Shown here one piece after another: positions 12,218 through 24,099 of a stretch of 64,000 nucleotides of DNA. Made by a program: the position numbers and the translations under genes. Source of the DNA: Ectocarpus siliculosus (taxonomy: Eukaryota; Sar; Phaeophyceae; Ectocarpales; Ectocarpaceae). The stretch spans positions 61,574 to 125,573 of the forward strand of contig FN648530.1 of the NCBI GenBank assembly GCA_000310025.1, given 5' to 3'. The notes beneath the pieces were generated by a model. The model was not told where the DNA came from. It saw only the letters and a program-made list of their open reading frames with translations, and did not search any database. Numbering within the stretch: position 1 is the first letter of the stretch; each line of letters starts with the position of its first letter.

Positions 12218-14383
12218 TCTATCCTCGAGTACAATGGTGCGGCCATCCTGGCCATGACCGGCAAGAACTGCGTGGGCATCTGCTCCGACAGCCGCCTCGG
12301 AAACCAGGCGCAGACCGTGGCAACAGACTTCGAGAAGATATTCAAGATGGGGGATAAACTCATGGTAAGCGGCAGCCAGCCAGCCAGCGGAGATGCTCGT
12401 ACCCCTTCTCTGCACCAGCTCTTGACATCCTGGCCTTGGGGCGTGTACCTCTGTTGAAACATGTTTTGCCGTGCCGTGTTGTAGCAGAGCAGCCAGGGAA
12501 ACAGTAGATATCTACAGCTGCTTACATCCAATAGTGCGGGATTTTTTCTATCTAGCGCAACGACTATATACTGGCTGCCGTCACCTCACCCTAAAGCGAG
12601 TCGCATTGCATTTCCTGTTTTAGAGAGCAACTGCTGTGTGTATGTGGTATTGCGTTGCTCCTGGGTTAGAGGAGCATCAGCACGGAGTGGGTGTTCCTAC
12701 AAGGGTGTTGGAATTGAAGTGATGGGTATCCATGTATCCATGCTGTGCCGGTTGGAAGTACCAGGGGCTGCGATGAAGTGTCGAGAACATCAGATCTCAT
12801 GGAGTACACCTTAAAAGCTAGTGCAGCCAGGGTACCTCAAAGGCATCGTCCCCCAACAGTGCGGGGACCCCAGCTGAAGTGCGATCGAATCCTCTTGGCC
12901 TGTGTTTTACCACAATACGAAACGTCGCATGTTGCCCTTTGCGCACAGGTGGGTCTCACGTGGTGCAGTATCTTGCCGCTTTGCCACCCTAATGAGGGAC
13001 CCTGACTGACCGCTGCATGTATTTTTATTCGGTCATCTCCCCTCGCACGGGGTAGGCTAGTCTGTGCGACGTTTGGTAGTTATTGGTTTTCCTGCTCTTA
13101 CGATTTGACTCCGTTCCTTTCTCCGAATTGTTTTTTGGTCGTCTGGATCTGTGGGCTAAAGGTGGGGCTACCAGGGCTGGCGACGGACGTGATCACAATG
13201 AAGGAGCTGCTGACCTTCCGACTCAACCTCTACCGCCTTCGGGAGGAGCGAGAGATCAAGCCGGAGACCTTTTCGGCGCTCATGTCCCACATTCTCTACC
13301 AGAAAAGGCAAGCCGAGTAGCCCATCGTTATTCTACCAGGGGTTTGTTCCCTCTATCACATCTATCACATCTCTTCACCAATGATCCCGCTTCCTCGTTT
13401 CGAGTCTTGGGGTCGACTTCCATGCAAGAAATTTATTCCTTCCCGGTTTTTTCAGCGGTACGGTTTTCCATTTGTATGTACTTACCATTTTTATTTTGTT
13501 TGCCCTGGTTCTTCCCGTGGGTTGGCAGGTTTGGTCCGTACTTCGTGGAGCCGATCGTGGCCGGGTTGAAAGAGGACAACACTCCCTTCATATCGGCGTT
13601 CGACCTCATCGGGGCGCCCGTGGTGACCGATGACTTCGTTGTGGGGGGGACTTGCACCAACAACTTGTACGGCATGTGCGAGAGCTTCTACAGGCCAGAC
13701 ATGGTGAGAGGTTCATCAATTCTGGACCCCCCATGAGAGTTTTTGTTGGTGGATTGCAGTACCACAAGAAATTTCTTTCCCGTCTCGTATTCCTGATCGG
13801 TGGACACCTACCGTGCCCTCGGCTCGGCAATGATAAATACCAAAGTACGGGGCACACATGCATATGAAGTGTGAGCACTACTTGGACCGTGCATGATACT
13901 GTAGCAAGGAGCGAGCACAACTCTCTTCGCAGAAGAACAAGAAGGCAACTGCAACTGCAGGCCCTCGTGAGGTCGCCTTACGGCGTTAGTGTTACCTTTT
14001 GGCAGACTACGTGGACTAGCTAAATCAAAGTTCTCTCTGCAGACCCACGCAAGGCGGGCCTTTTTCCAACGAAGTCTGCGTGCTGCATGTCTGCGACGGT
14101 GGAATGGGACAGAATTCCCTTGTTACCTTGCTTCCGTACATTCGTGCAGCGCAAACTACGTAAGACAACTCTGGTTCACTCGACCTTCCACCCCCCCCTT
14201 TGATTCTCTTTGATTCTCTTTGATTCTTGGGTCTGGTAGGACAAGGACGAGCTCTTCGAGACGATGGCTCAGTGCCTCTTGACTTCGGTAGATCGCGATG
14301 CACTCAGCGGGTGGGGGGGCGTGGTTCACATCATCACGCCAGAGGGTATCATGTCCAAGACGCTCAAGGGTCGACAGGATTAG
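12218..14383 (+). CDS. Proteasome subunit beta type-3 (PSMB3)
   Basis: Four exons: 12218-12364, 13162-13307, 13529-13703 and 14240-14383 (TAG). They give 203 residues, plus an initiator Met from an unseen short upstream exon (human PSMB3 has 205). Family strings occur in order: [83 protein letters not shown] and [10 protein letters not shown]. The C-terminus TLKGRQD resembles the yeast Pup3 ending (KMRQD). Beta-3 is a structural, non-catalytic subunit of the 20S core, which fits the lack of a Thr1 propeptide. Exon 2 ends CAGAAAAG|GCAAGC, so its intron has a GC donor: splicing there restores Arg and leads directly into FGPY. The initiator exon could lie in the inverted repeat region upstream, but I cannot place it. 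Confidence 0.95.
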
Positions 14384-15203
14384 AGAAGAGGCTGGGAGCT
14401 ACCGATATGCATAGGACTGAAGCTTGGGAGTTAAAAAAGCTGCCACAATTATGTGGACAACCGCGGAACAGACGAAGCTCAAATTAGGCGCTATCTAGCA
14501 TCTGATGTCGTTGCCACCAACCGAACAACTGCTATTTTCTGGCAAGAAAGGGCGTGGCTGAAATGATCACGTGTCCGAGGGCGGGGTAGGGAAGAGCACA
14601 ACACGCGTCGTTTCTGTCAAGTGTGGCAGAGAAAAAGTCGTCTTGGGGGGTCGTACTGTGCTTGATTCTGCGGAGCGACCCCGCTAGATGGTTCGCCTGC
14701 CCAGGGCAAGATAGCTGCTCGAATACTTGAGAGTATGGCCTCACGATGTGATTGACTGTTGTATTTTTTTGGGAGGGTAGGGTCGTCGGGGTCGAAGAAA
14801 GCTGCTTTTGAGGAAACACAGTACCTTACCGGCAAAATGTGTTCGCGTAGCAGGCAGTCGTGTAGATTTCGATTTTGACAGGACTTTGCTCATTTTGACG
14901 GTTTGACGACGGCTTGCGTGCCGTGCATTTTGCGTCTGTTGCCCTGTAAAGGCATGTACAGCTGAAGGCCCACCACACAAAAAAAACATGAACACGAGAG
15001 AGGATGAGAGTATGAGTATCAGCGGGGTCCTGTTCAACCCAGCTATTACGAGGAAGGCTATGACATCGCTCTTCACATTCAGTCGCAGGCTGCTTCGACG
15101 TTTGTCCTTCCAATCAAAATGCCGTAATTGCTGTGTGTACAACCCAAAGAGGCATGAATGGTTTCAGCATCGTATTCATTCCACCGGATACCCACGCACC
15201 ACA
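14384..15203. other. Convergent spacer between PSMB3 and the ATP-grasp gene
   Basis: About 0.8 kb separates the two stop codons. It contains only short frames without motifs and presumably the two 3' untranslated regions. No repeat family or RNA gene was seen. Confidence 0.5.
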
Positions 15204-18200
15204 TCACCCGCTGCTACTCGAATCTCCCGAGACTTTGTACATCGTTGGCATGAGCTCTACCACGCGCCGGTAGTCCCTCTCAACAACCTCCTCCTTTTCG
15301 TGCACCAATCGCACCCAGCCAGCATCCGACCTGATGTCGATTGTCTTCTTCACGTGTCCTGACCCACCATTCTTCGGGTCGGCGTACACGTCGATCCCCG
15401 CAAAGCTCTCCAGGCTTCGGATCTCCTGTGGTGTCAAGAGTCAAGGGTTGGGGAACACATACATCTGTGAGGTGTTCGTTCCGATTGCCGACAGTGGGAT
15501 GGCAGACTTCGCGCTAGGGTAATTTTTGTGTTGAGGCCTCGGTGGTAAGCGTGCCGATACTGCCCGCAGCAACAGTCAGTGTGGACGTTGTTCGGACGTC
15601 GTCTATCCCGAGGGTGCGAGCAAACTACACCTAAGCACCACACCAACACGCGTTTCTCGTATGTCTTGGAAACACCCTCGAACTCTTTTCTCTAGGCCGA
15701 GTCAAAAGATACCACTGCGAACTTGTTCTTGCCCACTTGATGCGCACTCAGACAGCCCCCGAAATATCTTCGATTCCATACATACATCCTCTCCTTTGGC
15801 GATAGGGACGAACAAAAACATGTCAGAGTTAAGACACCCACACAAAACGGACAAGCCAAACCGGGTGAATTTCTCGACCCAGAGTGCGCCTAATAAGCGC
15901 ACAACACCAGAACGGCGTCATCAAGGACATAGCCGCCGTAGGCCCAAACAAACCTCTTCGTGGAATATGCGCTCGAGGGTTCCCTCCACATAGGAGACCA
16001 GGTGCACCACCCTCCCATACCGCGAGTCCTTCCCAGTCGGAGGGACCCGGGGAAGCGCATCGAACCTCCCCGGGTCGAGATACGCCGCAAGGGTTTCCTC
16101 GACAGCGTTGTACCCTACGCAGGCGTCTGTCAGAGGAGCGAAGTCCGTCAGGTGCCAGCGGGTGTTTACTTCGACCAGAGTCGGCGTTCCCTCCCCCGGG
16201 GATGTGGTCCCATCGTCCCCGCCGTGTGCGCCGACCATCATAATCTCTGCATGAGACAGAATAAGAGTTCCAAGGGTTTTCAAGAATTATTTACTTCTAA
16301 ATAATTCATCACTAGGACACATGCCTGTTAGCAGTTACCATTATTCCGGAACATCGGTTAATCCATCGTTCGAGATTTGTGGTTGTTCATGGTGTCATCA
16401 TGATAAGTAAAAGCCACAGTAACAGCAGTGAGCCGGTTGTCTCAAAAGAAAAGGCTCAACAGGTGGTGGGTACACTACAATGCAAGAACGATCTCAAAGC
16501 GCTTTGGTGCTTTGGGTAGACCGACCGGGAGTGCACAGAGAGAGGCGAATTTGGAGCCTACAGTAGGCAGTTCAATCAGGCACGAGGGACGGGGCACTTC
16601 AGCCAACAGGAAGTAAACAGAATGACGTTTAACTTCCACCGACCCAACACACACTGAGTGAAGAGATGGTACACCACCACACGTAAACCAAAAGCACCAC
16701 CAAATGCGAAGCAAACCACAACACAAATATCAGTGCTGAACAACCAATACATCTATACCGTATATGACACAAGATAACACACCTACATAAGAAAGCACAC
16801 CCCCCACAGAATACGGCACCCCGGTGATAGTTTTGGGCGCTTCTGACAAACCATCGATTTATCACCGGGGGTACATAAGATAACACACCCCGGTGATATT
16901 TTTAGTTACGCCGCATATAGTCACGGGGCCCCTCCTTCTTTGTCACCGGGGTGACAGCATCTGCCCTGGGCAATCACACACACAACCACGTCAGCTGTGT
17001 GAGGGGAAACACCCCGCATGGAGACCCCCAACAACATGAACGTGCAGGCAGAGCAGAATGCAGACGCAAGTACCAAGTACACGTTTTTGTGAGGGGGGCA
17101 GGAAGGATGGCGCACGCAGTCTGTGGCCACCGCCAATCATCGTATCGGTCGAGGTACCTTCGATTTTTAATTTTTTCTTGCTCGATTCAAGCCCCTATTT
17201 TGTTTCAAACTTTTTTTGGCGATGAGAGGGTTGAGTTATCGCCGAGGTCATGTGCTCAGGAGTTTCGTCACCTCGGTTGAGCCCCTTTGTTTTTCCACGC
17301 CCCTTTAGGTAGGTCCCTACACTGCACGTGTACGTGCAGGCATGGCTATCACACCCCCTTTTATCGCACCCCCTCATTTATCACACCCCAAAGCAGACGC
17401 TGTGGATGTTCGGACGTGTTATCACACCCTCTTTTATCACACACCCAAACACACGCTGTGGGTGTTCGGACGCGCTATCACACCCCCTGTTTTATCACAC
17501 CCCCTTAGGGGCCCCTGCGAACTGCACTTTTATCACCCGGGGTACACAAGATAACACACCCCCCACAGGATACCGCACCCGGTGATAATATTTTCAAACT
17601 CCAAAATGTTATCACCGGGGTGTGTTTTCTTGTGTCATATACGGTATACAACCAACCAAAGACAAGGCACGAATATTTGTACCGCGGGCTGGTTCATCAA
17701 GCAGCAATACCACGGTCTGCTTTTCACCCTGACTCCACCGCTGGAACACTACACAGGCAGCACGAGGAGTACCAGAAGAAGACCCACCACTAGGTACCTG
17801 TGTGTGTTGGGCCGAACTTGATCCCCAGCACGTCCAAAGCTTGGAAGGCGTACTCCACCACCTTCTGCTCCGCTTGTCCGTCCGAAGGCCTACAAAAACA
17901 AAAATAAACGGTCAGTCGTCGCAGTCGCCACCATCGCCAGAAAAAGAGTTGCCCGAATATGGCCGAACGTCAACCACAATCATGAATCGCGCGCGCGGAG
18001 CATGTCAGCAGCAACAACAACAACAACAACGAGAGCAGCAACGATTAGCGGACCACTAAAGGGTGTGGGGTGTAAAAGGGGGGGGGGAGAATCTGGTGTA
18101 ATTTTGTTGTGATATCTTGGGTTGTGGGGAGGAGGCACGCGAGCTCTGCGCATGCCAAGCTTATCCCCGCGTTGGACGCAGACCAGGCGGTATCCACGCT

Positions 18201-21200
18201 ATTCCAGCATTTTAAAGAGTCGAGAGATCTACCCAAAAGGTGTGCGTATATGTAAGTGACTGAGACGCCGCAAGAGGCTTTGTCGCTCCCCGCATGCGTT
18301 GTAGACTACTGTAGAGCGAACACACGAACAAAAAAATGTGACGAGATTTTCTTCGCACCCTGCAGCGCTGTCCAGGGCAAGAGGAGGAATATCGTTGTCG
18401 GTAGTATCGTCTTTCTCATCTGTATCGCGCTCTCACATTAGCTTCACAGAGAAGTACACGAAAGGAGCCCCGTTTGCTGGCCGCTTGTCATAGCGCCAGA
18501 TTGCCACTGCCTGCTTGAGGGAGATGGGGGGGGAGAGAGTGCGGTCCGATACACAACAAACAGTAGTAATTGCTTCCGCCAACAGAGGGGTGAATCACCA
18601 GCTGCTGACACCGTCGATCACCCGAGCACGTGCGGCACAGAAATTCGTGAAAGGGAGGACCTTAGCCCAAACAAGGGAATTCTCCCTTCAACTTTTCCCT
18701 TCATTTGGTCGGGTTAGGAGTTAGGAGGATGCCCACTCCATCTATTGTCGTGGCTCACGGTGAGCTCTGCTCATCTTGTGAACAGTTTCGAAAGAGAACC
18801 TCGGCACAAGTCACAGCTAAGATGGGAGGAGGAATCGACAACAAAGACCCAGCATGAACCAGTGCTACTGCCTGCCTGTATGTCTCTTTCTCGCTGTCTC
18901 TGTCTGTCTGTCTCTCTCGCTCCCAGTCTCCCTATCTGTACCTTGTGCTCTCCATCACGGCTGACGGTATCCACCACGTACTCCGTGCCCACCAAAAACT
19001 CTTGAACCAAAACCTGCACCGACAACAGGTGAAACAATAAAAGTGAGCTTCCAACAAGGACTCCATTTACTACAGTACCGTACCGGTACTACTAATTACA
19101 TTTCGTGTTTCGCTTTGCTTGTTCTTCGGCGAATTCCAAAAATAACACATTTCACTCGACATTCTTTTTCCACACCAATACTGCTGCGAATCGCTTCGCG
19201 CATGTCTCACGTGTCCTGCATTCTTTCATTCGCGTACGTGGAGCACAACACATTTATGTAACAATATCCCCTCGCGCGGTTGCAACCTTCGAGTGTGCAA
19301 CCGACCGGAAAGCGCTGGCAAGTGTGCCTCTCTTCCCACTCCGCTACACAACACAACGTTACCCCCCCCTCCCCCCCGCGGCAATACGAATTCCCATACG
19401 CGTGGCCCCTCGCCCTTTGCATCCTACATACTTGAGGATAAACTTCCCCCTCACCTCGTCGTTGAACTCTCCGGGGGTCCCGTACTTGGGTGTCCCAAGG
19501 ATTTTGTCGAAAGCCTCCATCGCCTCGCGCTCGCCCTGGCACCGAAAAACGCTGCCGCTGGCGCACCCCCTCGCCGGCTTCACCACCGACAGCACGCCAT
19601 GCGCATTCCCGTCCCCGCAGTCCTCCTCCTGCTCTTCTCCCCGACCTCCCAGCCCCTTCGCCTCAGGAACGTTCTCCGAGTTTTCTTCGGGCATCGGAGC
19701 GGCGAGATCGCCGTCGGCGTCTGCCGCCACTTCTCTCCCTCCGGTTTGTTCCAGTTGTTGCGTGTCTTGTTGTTGAGCAGGGGTCGGGGGCGGTGCCGTG
19801 GTGGTGGTCTCGAGGGTAGCTAAAAACTGTCTGACCTTGACCCTGTCTCCCGTCTTGATCTGTCGGGCGGCGGCGAGACCGGCGGTTCTCATGGCCTCGT
19901 TCATGAGGAACTTGTCCCGCCTCGCGTCGTTGTTGCCTCCGAACCGTGGGCCTAGGAGCGCCGCCTGCAGCCTCTCTGTTCGCACGAATTGGATTGAATT
20001 GAAGGGTGGGAGTATGTGCCACTTCTGCGTTTACCTTTGCATGCTGTAGACTATTGTAGTTATAGATATTTCAGTTTTGGAGGGCGATTCCGGAACCCAC
20101 TACTTTGTGTGTTTCGCCCCGTTTAATGTGAATGTCAGTTCTTACGCTCCTCCGACGTACAACCTGGACGCATCAGCCGGGGTCGTCCAGGAGCAGGGCC
20201 ACACGCAGGAGATTTGTTGATTTCATCTTCCACTTCCGCCTGCGGTATTTGTTGCCTCCAACGCCCTATCCCCTCGCTGACCATCAAGTCAAGCTTGTTG
20301 TGCACCCGTACACACAACAACAATCGCTTTCTACGGTGATTGGACATATTATGACATACAATTTCTCAGTTACTGTACCAAAATTCGAACCCACGTCCCA
20401 AACGTCAGAAGGTCACGAGATTTACCAACTGAACTACTCAGCCAACGGGGCGACCTGGACCATGAAGCACGTTTCAGACGCAGGCGGCATTTCACAGGGA
20501 TAAAACTAAACTAACGCCATCACCACGCAGACGGAAGAAAGGCGATAGACACTCCGCAAAACTCCGTACTCCTTACCCGCATTCGCAAGGCCTGCGTCGC
20601 TCTCGCAAACCACGGCCACGATGGGGAACGGTAGCCAGCTAGCCCACTCGGCCTCCTTGCCGGGACTTGGGGGGCGAAACCCCTTGGCGCTGTCGCTGTC
20701 CAAGGTCGCTACGAGATGGTCGGACAGCACCTGGGACGGACGGCGGGTATTGGGCGACAGGAGATAGATGAGCCCCTTGCTGATAACATCATTAATATCA
20801 TCGATGCAATTTTATCTGTTAGGGGAAAGGTCAGGTTTTACACCTAAGTGAATCTTGAGGTATTTCCTCTGGTGTCACCGCGGCTGGTGCTTCCAAAAAC
20901 GTCCCAAAAAAGTGGGAAACGGACGTTCAGAATAGACGGGATGGGTTGACACACCTACACACACACACAAACATCAGCCTGTTTCCGCGGTCGATACTAT
21001 TTGGAAGAAGCACACACACATGTACACACATACACATGCATCATGACCTTAACAAGCATGTTGTGGTTTTACCCGCACTGAGACCGACGTCTTCTCATTG
21101 GTCAGCCTGTTAGCGCGGTCGATACGAATTGAGGAAGTACACACACACGCATCACTCGATTAACACGCGGTCGATACCATCGAAGATGTACGCACATACA

Positions 21201-21439
21201 TACACACATCACACACACATCTGTCTACCGGCAGAGAGACCACACGTTCTCCCCGGAACAACTTCCGAGGCATGTGTGCCGTTGCTTGCCTGGACCACAG
21301 CGTAGCCGGCCTCCTCCAGAATGTCGATGCATCGCTTCCCCAGGTAGTCACAGAAGGGGTCAACGACGATCACCCCGGCTACAGGAGCCCCCCCCTCCTC
21401 TGCCTCTGAACCTGTTTCTGCGTCCTCAAACGAGGACAT
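15204..21439 (-). CDS. ATP-grasp superfamily ligase
   Basis: Eight exons on the minus strand: about 21229-21439, 20577-20730, 19455-19975, 18942-19013, 18437-18510, 17798-17889, 15954-16246 and 15204-15425. From the second exon to the stop every junction agrees in phase. The N-terminal lobe starts with GVIVVDPFCDYLGKRC and continues to FPIVAVVCESDAGLANAE. The ATP-grasp core follows: ARRDKFLMNEAMR, VVKPARG, VLVQEFLVGTEYVVDTVS, YDKRPANGAPFVY, FGPTHTEIMM and PTLVEVNTRWH (the metal-binding Glu/Asn region). Such proteins join a carboxylate to an amine through an acyl phosphate using ATP. The set with this N-terminal segment resembles L-amino-acid or carnosine-type ligases, but the substrate cannot be told. 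A Gln/Thr/Pro-rich insert sits in the 19455-19975 exon. The first junction is unresolved: the exon ending at 21229 and the next do not agree in phase, so a donor shift, an extended second exon (open upstream to about 20800) or a missing exon is likely. The start ATG at 21439 is a guess. Confidence 0.82.
16755..17649. mobile_element. Non-autonomous TIR DNA transposon (MITE-like), copy 1
   Basis: This is about 0.9 kb inside the 1.55-kb ATP-grasp intron. The left end reads TA-CCGTATATGACACAAG and the right end is its inverse, CTTGTGTCATATACGG-TA, with TA at both borders consistent with a TA target duplication. Subterminal sequence is rich in the hyphenated palindrome TATCACCGGGGTGT, which recurs several times. 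The middle holds a short tandem array (17340-17510) of units built around TATCACACCCC and GCTGTGGGTGTTCGGACG. No transposase frame is seen. It has the same terminal motif as the element at 37035-38503. TA targets are typical of Tc1/mariner-like elements, but the family is not certain. Confidence 0.78.
20380..20456 (-). mobile_element. tRNA-derived SINE head, copy A
   Basis: On the minus strand this starts GGTCGCCCCGTTGG and has an A-box-like segment (TAGTTCAGTTGG) followed, about 45 bases on, by a perfect B box (GGTTCGAAT). The two ends do not pair into an acceptor stem and the anticodon arm is not regular, so it is not a tRNA gene. The same head, GGTCGCCCCGGT with a downstream GGTTCGANTCC, occurs at 38594-38665 and 61873-61945. 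Together the three suggest a tRNA-derived short retroposon family. This one lies in an ATP-grasp intron. Confidence 0.6.
20930..21225. repeat. Degenerate tandem units with CA-rich spacers
   Basis: Inside an ATP-grasp intron, three loosely repeated units contain CGCGGTCGATAC (near 20987, 21113 and 21167), each followed by an A/G-rich step and then a (CA)n run. The phrase CAGCCTGTTTCCGCGGTCG / CAGCCTGTTAGCGCGGTCG is shared by the first two. The spacing is irregular, so this looks like an old minisatellite. Confidence 0.6.
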
Positions 21440-21718
21440 GCCCTTCCAGATCGGGAACGGTTCCTCGTCCTCGCTGTCACTTCTTGCTGTTGTTGCTGTG
21501 GGTGCAGGAGCAGGACCGCACAGGGCATGCAACAACGTGGGCGGCACCAAATATGAGAACAAAGCTCTAGTCTCGTCTACAGCAGTAATAGTAGCGTATG
21601 GCAACGTTGGGAAAGGGTCGCGTTAAATGTAGACTGTCAACAATCTCAACCTTAAGCTTTCAAACGTGTAGTGATCAGATGCTGAACACCGCGGCTTATG
21701 TGTGTATACCAAGGGTGA

Positions 21719-21751
21719 TAGCCATGTACGAAGTACATGCCCATGTACATA

Positions 21752-21783
<32 letters not shown>

Positions 21784-23112
21784 TTCTTCACATTAAACTC
21801 GTGTCAGTTGCTAATCCCAAAATCTAGCAAAGCTCGGCCCGTGGTCACAAAAATGCTAAAGCCATTAGAAGATCTAAAGAACACGCACACTATTAGCAAG
21901 AAAAAGGTACACAAGCCCGAGGAGGTACACCTACAATCCCTGCAGCACGTTTGCGTGCTCACAACTGAACTACACGCCCACACACTACAATTCGACTACA
22001 GCAGGCGGCATCACCCCCCTTGTCCCGCACTTCACCAAAATGAATGTCGACTACAGCGTACTGCTGTCTGAAGTGCTGTCTGTACAAAATAACACCATGG
22101 TGTATGGTGCACAACAAGCTCGGGGCATGCAGCTGCTGTCTGAAGTGCTGTCAGAATGGGCCCGTGGACATACAATGAAGAAGAACAACCAACCAAAGCC
22201 ATCATTGTAATTGACAATCGCCCGAATCTATCCAGATCATCTGTGTTAGACACAGCAGTGTAAACATCGGCACTGACTAGGAATCGTTCCACATTGAAGG
22301 GGTCTTCCACGATGCAGGTACACAATTAAGGCACCCGGGTTATCCGCGCCATCTCTGCCGCGTCTCTCTACAAAACCAGTGACGTCATTACACACACCTA
22401 ACACCTATATTCAGGAAAAAAAAACGGAAAATAATTGACAACACAAGAAGAGATGTTTGTCCGTGCGACACGGTTCGATGCCGTCCGCATGCTCCGGTTC
22501 CGCTGCTGCTCCGGTGCCGCTGCTCCGGTGCCGCTTCTCCGGTGTCGCTGTGGCCAGTCCTAGCACGACCAAATTCGACCCGCTCCGCTTCGTACACGCT
22601 CTCGTTGCTGTCCTTCCCAGTCGGTTCCTCGCTTTCTCCCTCGTTGCACTTAGGGTTCTTGGTCTGAAAATTCTCGCGCAGAAGGGTCAACCAGCCCAGT
22701 CAGCTCGTCACCACCTGTCCCCTCCTCATTTGATGGCAAAACCAGGTTACTGAGACAGTACAGCTCCCTCTAGCAAGCATAGGGCCGTGTACATAGTGCC
22801 CGTCCACCTTTCTGATGGCGTCTGCCTCCGCGCACAAAGATGAGATGGGCATTGCTGCCTGCACCGACGGCCTCGAGGCCCGCGCATCTGCACCTTTGTA
22901 CCTGACGCACCAGTGCCGACCCAACTCCACCACTACGCACGCCTTGCGGCGGGTGCGCCGTAGCAAGAAGGTATCGGTCCCTTGAGGATGAGTCTAGCCC
23001 TGCTCGCTAGAAAGACCCCCCCCCTCGCTTTGGGTCATGCCTAAGCAAAATCTTGCCGAGACAGCGAGGGGAAGAAGGGAGTATGTATGTAGCCATGTAC
23101 GAAGTACATGCC
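21719..23112 (-). mobile_element. (CAA)n-tailed retroposon copy A with 23-bp target duplication
   Basis: The element body is about 21742-23089. It is flanked by an exact 23-bp direct repeat (21719-21741 and 23090-23112, containing CCATGTACGAAGTACATG). Read on the minus strand it ends in (CAA)n at about 21754-21781 (TTG on the plus strand). A long target duplication plus a simple-repeat tail is the signature of target-primed non-LTR retroposition. A second copy in the opposite orientation lies at 49108-50425. A minus-strand frame of about 100 aa at 22388-22690 has a counterpart in copy B. No reverse transcriptase is visible, so it is non-autonomous or 5'-truncated. The direct repeat makes recent insertion plausible. 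The site is in the divergent spacer between the ATP-grasp and carrier genes. Confidence 0.85.
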
Positions 23113-24099
23113 ATGTACGAAGCACATGCCTGTCGGTGCGCGGTCCAGAAAAATTGTCCAGTGCCTCATCTGAAAGCAGCAATGGGAACCTTACCCATGC
23201 GCAGCAACTCGATAGGAACAAATCCTCGTCTACAAAAATGTGAGCGTAGCTGTTGATCACTTGGTGTGTGGATGCTCGCACAGAATTTGACTGTTGATGA
23301 GAATCGCACCGTAACACATGCTTCTCAACGCTCCCTGTAGGGCAAGTGTTCAAGGTGCGCTTCCAACACACGATGTGCGCACACCACGTGCACTAAGCAG
23401 TAAACCGTTGCGGCAGAACAAACACGCTGCGCTCCGCTACATGGTCCCTGCTCTCTGCGTGAACTGAGTTCACCTTCATCATCCCCGTTGCTCATCTCGC
23501 CGTTGCGATCATCATGATCTGGTGCTGCTTGGATGTCGGAAGTCTGGGTGTGGGGGTTGGCGGGACTACCCTCCAACCCTCCGCCTTGGAGCAGCACGGC
23601 CGTCGACTGCCTGTCCAGGTGTCTTGACTGTTTGGGGTTGCAGATGCCAGGGAAGATGAAGGAGGACGCCTGTTGCTGTAGACCTAGCCATACGGATAGA
23701 GCGGAGCGTGCACAAGGTCTCATGAGGGGGCTTTCGGTGTACCGACCGCAGCAGGTGCAACTTTCAGGACAAGATTGCCGTTTCCCTGCAAATCGGCTGT
23801 TGTTCTGCGTCGTCCGTCCTCTCTTGCCTGCGCTTCTCTACCCTGGGTTAGCGTCCTCCTCTCTCTCTCCCTCTCCCTCGCTCATGTGCTCTTGCTCTCT
23901 CCGTCTCCTCCTGCTCGCGCGCCATGCACATGCGGCGCAATTAAATGCAAGGAGGCGGTGCGTACGGAGACACGCTGTCTACTATCTACTACCATCTACT
24001 ATTATCTACCTTCTCGCTTCTGACTTGCTCACACCCTCTATCTTCGTCTGCTCGTGCTCGCACGCACTTTTCCCTGGCGCGCGCTGGCGTGGGCTCACC

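Noticed and set aside
17340-17510. Repeated TATCACACCCC units that might suggest a CRISPR-like array
   Set aside because: Spacing and unit length are irregular, the units form part of a TIR element, and the genome is eukaryotic.
19105-19823. Plus-strand Pro/Ser-rich frames of up to 223 aa
   Set aside because: They are shadows antisense to the large ATP-grasp exon, whose minus-strand frame has family motifs and consistent splice phases.
23533-24099. An upstream extension of the carrier frame to a 382-aa ORF
   Set aside because: The extension is low-complexity Ser/Leu/Cys-rich text from pyrimidine-rich DNA. The ATG at 24100 gives a sensible leader.
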